Positions 61,590 to 64,000 of a stretch of 64,000 bases of DNA are shown piece by piece. A program made the translations under genes and the position numbers. Each line of letters opens with the position of its first letter. The stretch's first letter is position 1. This DNA comes from Sisyra terminalis (Eukaryota; Arthropoda; Insecta; Neuroptera; Sisyridae). The notes beneath the pieces are model-generated. The model was not told where the DNA came from, did no database searches, and was given only the letters and a program-made list of their open reading frames with translations. The stretch lies in contig OY292275.1 in assembly GCA_958496175.1 (NCBI GenBank), positions 51,537,701 through 51,601,700 of the forward strand, given 5' to 3'.

Positions 61590-63134
61590 CAGTGGCAGAT
61601 TTAGGTCCAATGCTGACCAAAATTCCATTTGATATGCCGCCCTTGTTTTTCCATAACAATATAGATATTAAGATAAAACATCTAATTTTCAAATATTGAA
61701 GTCATAATATAACAATAAATGAATCTCTTTTTTTTTGGATACTAACTACTTGATGTTTTTATTTAATTTTCGTATAACGTTTCGCTACTTTCGTAGCTTT
61801 ATTAGGTACTACAACATACAGTAACTAGTTAAGTATATAAATATACACAATTAATCAGTGAAAATTTAATTAACAGATTAAACTAACTGTAAATAATTAT
61901 GAAATTAAATAAAGTTTAAAAATTAACTAAAATAGTATCAATGGCGAAATTATTATCCATGAATTTAATAATTGATGTCTTGTAATTGAGGTATGATATT
62001 TGTGTAATTTTACATTAGTTTAGTTTAAACTGTTAATTAAATTTTCACTGATTAATTGTGTATATTTATATAATTAAATTGTTACTATATGTAGCAGTAC
62101 CTGATGATGCTACGAAAGTAGTGAAACGTTGTACGAAGATTAAATAAAAACATCAAGTATTTAGTATCCAAAAAAAAAAGAGATTTATTTGTTGTTATAT
62201 TTTATAAACCATGGATAAGAACGTGAATAAGTTAAAACCATAATTCAATTTTTATTAATTTAAAAAAAATTCATATGATTTTTTTTTAAATATAAATTTC
62301 AATAATATTTTTCAAAAATTAATATAACTCACAGCTTTTTTCCAACCATCACTAATGATGGAATAAACTTCTTTTTTCTTACCTTGATTTGCGGGAAAAC
62401 ATCGAATATATAGCATAGTAATCGATTTCTTGCACTAATTGAGTTTCGATAGATAACAATATCAAAACATTAAGTTTATCTTAGCCCTCACTTCCACTTT
62501 AGTAACTTTTCACTGTTTCCAGGGTGGAAAAAGATTTTTCTCCTGAACAATTTGGTGCTGGGGTTCAAAAAATGTACAGTGAAATGTCAAGATTAGGTTA
62601 CACATCTTGAAGATTCCTTAATGTTAAAAAGTTCCTTAAAATTCCTTAAACGCAATATATTCCATATATTTTTGGATATCTTCAGTATTGAATTATCAAA
62701 AAGATTATGTAGGAGAATACATTCATTTTCGAAGGTGGCTTCTAAATCTTTAGCATACTAGATTGCTTTAGATTTGTACGACGTATTTCAACTACCTCGG
62801 TTCGCATAGGGGTTTAAATATTCTGACAAAAAAAGATCGATTTTTGCGAAAAATTCTAGGGTTCTTAAAAAATTGCCATTATGAAAATCTCAAATAGTCC
62901 ATGGAATGTCCCAGTGATTTAACAAATGAAGAATGTGATGTAAAAAATTGAAAATTTAATTCAAAAAATATTTATTATACATTCAAAGCGAAACTAACTC
63001 AAATCAATTGTTGAATTTAAAATGTCCGTACATTCTTTGCCTTTAAAACTTTGACGTTCTGAAAATTATGCCGCCTCTAAAATCGTGCCGCCCTAGGCCT
63101 AGGCCTCACAGGTGTAGGCGTAAATTCGTCACTG
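61590..63134 (-). mobile_element. Decayed hAT transposon, copy 2, with nested insertion
   Basis: Ends CAGTGGCAGATTTAG and TAAATTCGTCACTG are imperfect inverted repeats, flanked by TGTACTTA and TATACTAA (6 of 8). On the minus strand near 62570-62515 it reads TPAPNCSGEKSFSTLE and near 62485-62430 KLNVLILLSIETQLVQEIDY, the consecutive C-terminal blocks of hAT transposases (usual form NCSGERSFS and LSIE..L...LD). Stops and frameshifts interrupt it. A foldback element at about 61724-62185 is inserted in it, absent from copy 1 at 14768-15761. Confidence 0.8.
61724..62185. mobile_element. Foldback element nested in the hAT copy
   Basis: Left arm about 61724-61907 and right arm about 62013-62185 are reverse complements: TTTTTTTGGATACTAA opens the left and TTAGTATCCAAAAAAA closes the right. 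Both carry ACTTGATGTTTTTATTTAAT and, inverted, the motif GCTACGAAAGTAGYGAAACG. Absent at the equivalent place (about 14880) of the hAT copy at 14768, so it inserted later. Confidence 0.85.
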
Positions 63135-63274
63135 TATACTAATAACTCTCTATTCAGAAATCAAAATATTATGACTTTTAGAACTGAAGCATTTCTTTAT
63201 TCGAAAACGGGTTAAAACCGGAGGCAAATTGAATTTTTATGGACGATGCAATATTTGATTCAAAGTTTTGTTAA

Positions 63275-63417
63275 GCAGGCCATTCACGCTTCGACTTGCA
63301 GTCCAACTAATAGTCCGACTTTCGAAGTTGATTTAAAAGATCATTTAGAGGGACAACTAGAAGATCCAACTAGTAATCCGACTAGTTGGACTGCAAGTCG
63401 GAGCGTGAATGGCCTGC
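63275..63417. mobile_element. TTAA-flanked short inverted-repeat element, copy 2
   Basis: Starts GCAGGCCATTCACGCTTCGA and ends TCGGAGCGTGAATGGCCTGC. Flanked by TTAA at 63271-63274 and TTTA at 63418-63421, consistent with a TTAA target duplication with one change. It is 143 bp, shorter than copy 1 (5849-6032) but with the same terminal repeats. Confidence 0.85.
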
Positions 63418-63421
63418 TTTA

Positions 63422-64000
63422 GATTCCAATTAATATTTTTTTCATTACAGAAATACACAATTTATTTGTTCTTGAGAAAGTATTAAAATACATTTTGATC
63501 CATGATTGTCAATTTGTATTTTCTATTGTAAATCGTTTTTTAAAGTTTTATTTATCGTGACAACAAAAATAAAAGTATAAAACCGCAGACATTGTTGAGA
63601 TGTTATTCATGTTCTCACATATTTTCTTACGATACCTTCTGATTTTTAATTAACTGTTTTCAGTTCTGAACTACCTATACGATTAACTTGAATGTTGTTT
63701 TTTTTTTCTTATAGGTATTAATGATTTTTACTACCTATTTAGTATGCAAGTCAACTGTTTTGAATTGCCGATTCTCTTAAAACTAAAACAGTTACTTTTT
63801 TATTTAAATTGTCCATTCAATTGAATTTTTAAATAATCTTATTTGGTGTCACTAAATTTAGAAAATCACCAAAAATAAAATGAGTATGAAATCACATCTG
63901 AATAATATGTGCAATTGTACTATGCATTACATTACAATTGTAATATTCCAGTTCTATGTACAGATGCTTTGCATCTCTGTAGAATGTATACTGGAGGTAA
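63422..64000. other. Intergenic DNA to window end, no gene seen
   Basis: A+T-rich DNA without coding sequence or clear repeats. A gene could begin beyond the window. Confidence 0.4.

Noticed and set aside
62103..62130. A functional hammerhead ribozyme
   Set aside because: The core has an extra base before stem II, and no stem III with a cleavage-site UH closing a stem I was found; kept only as a look-alike motif.

Overview
The window is nuclear DNA of an arthropod, most likely an insect. It is very A+T rich, its genes are split by short AG/GT introns (about 60-200 bp) mixed with a few multi-kilobase ones, and much of it is decayed transposon sequence. Protein families point the same way: a Borderless/Turtle-type neural adhesion protein and a tandem set of pancreatic-type lipases. 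The insect order cannot be fixed from the sequence. No bacterial operon, CRISPR array, virus or intact tRNA/rRNA gene was seen.

Layout. 0-12.8 kb: gene-poor, holding repeat debris (hAT-type short elements, a 348-bp tandem duplication, a TTAA-flanked short inverted-repeat element, a mariner transposase remnant, a tRNA-derived SINE-like unit, an 0.8-kb foldback element). 12.8-23.1 kb, plus strand: a six-exon gene for a 675-aa type I membrane protein with 4 Ig and 2 fibronectin III domains, a transmembrane helix and a 20-residue tail, best matched to Borderless (bdl). Its 8-kb first intron holds hAT and pogo/Tigger remnants and smaller inverted-repeat elements. 24.9-60.5 kb, minus strand: three lipase genes, all transcribed the same way. 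Lipase A is 24968-32262 with a distal first exon in front of a 5.7-kb intron. Lipase B is 37236-42176. Lipase C is 58774-60528. Each keeps the GxSLG serine, the GLDPA aspartate, the C-x-H histidine and a short lid (8 residues between two cysteines), and their introns are mostly phase 1, so they look like diverged tandem duplicates. They are predicted secreted or membrane-anchored neutral lipases or phospholipase A1-like enzymes.

Between lipases B and C (42-58 kb) lie two decayed non-LTR retrotransposons, several foldback elements and hAT-type short elements. The last 3.5 kb hold a hAT element (61590-63134) with recognisable transposase C-terminal motifs, into which a foldback element has inserted.

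All exon boundaries were worked out by hand from reading frame, splice dinucleotides and protein family alignment from memory; no search was run.
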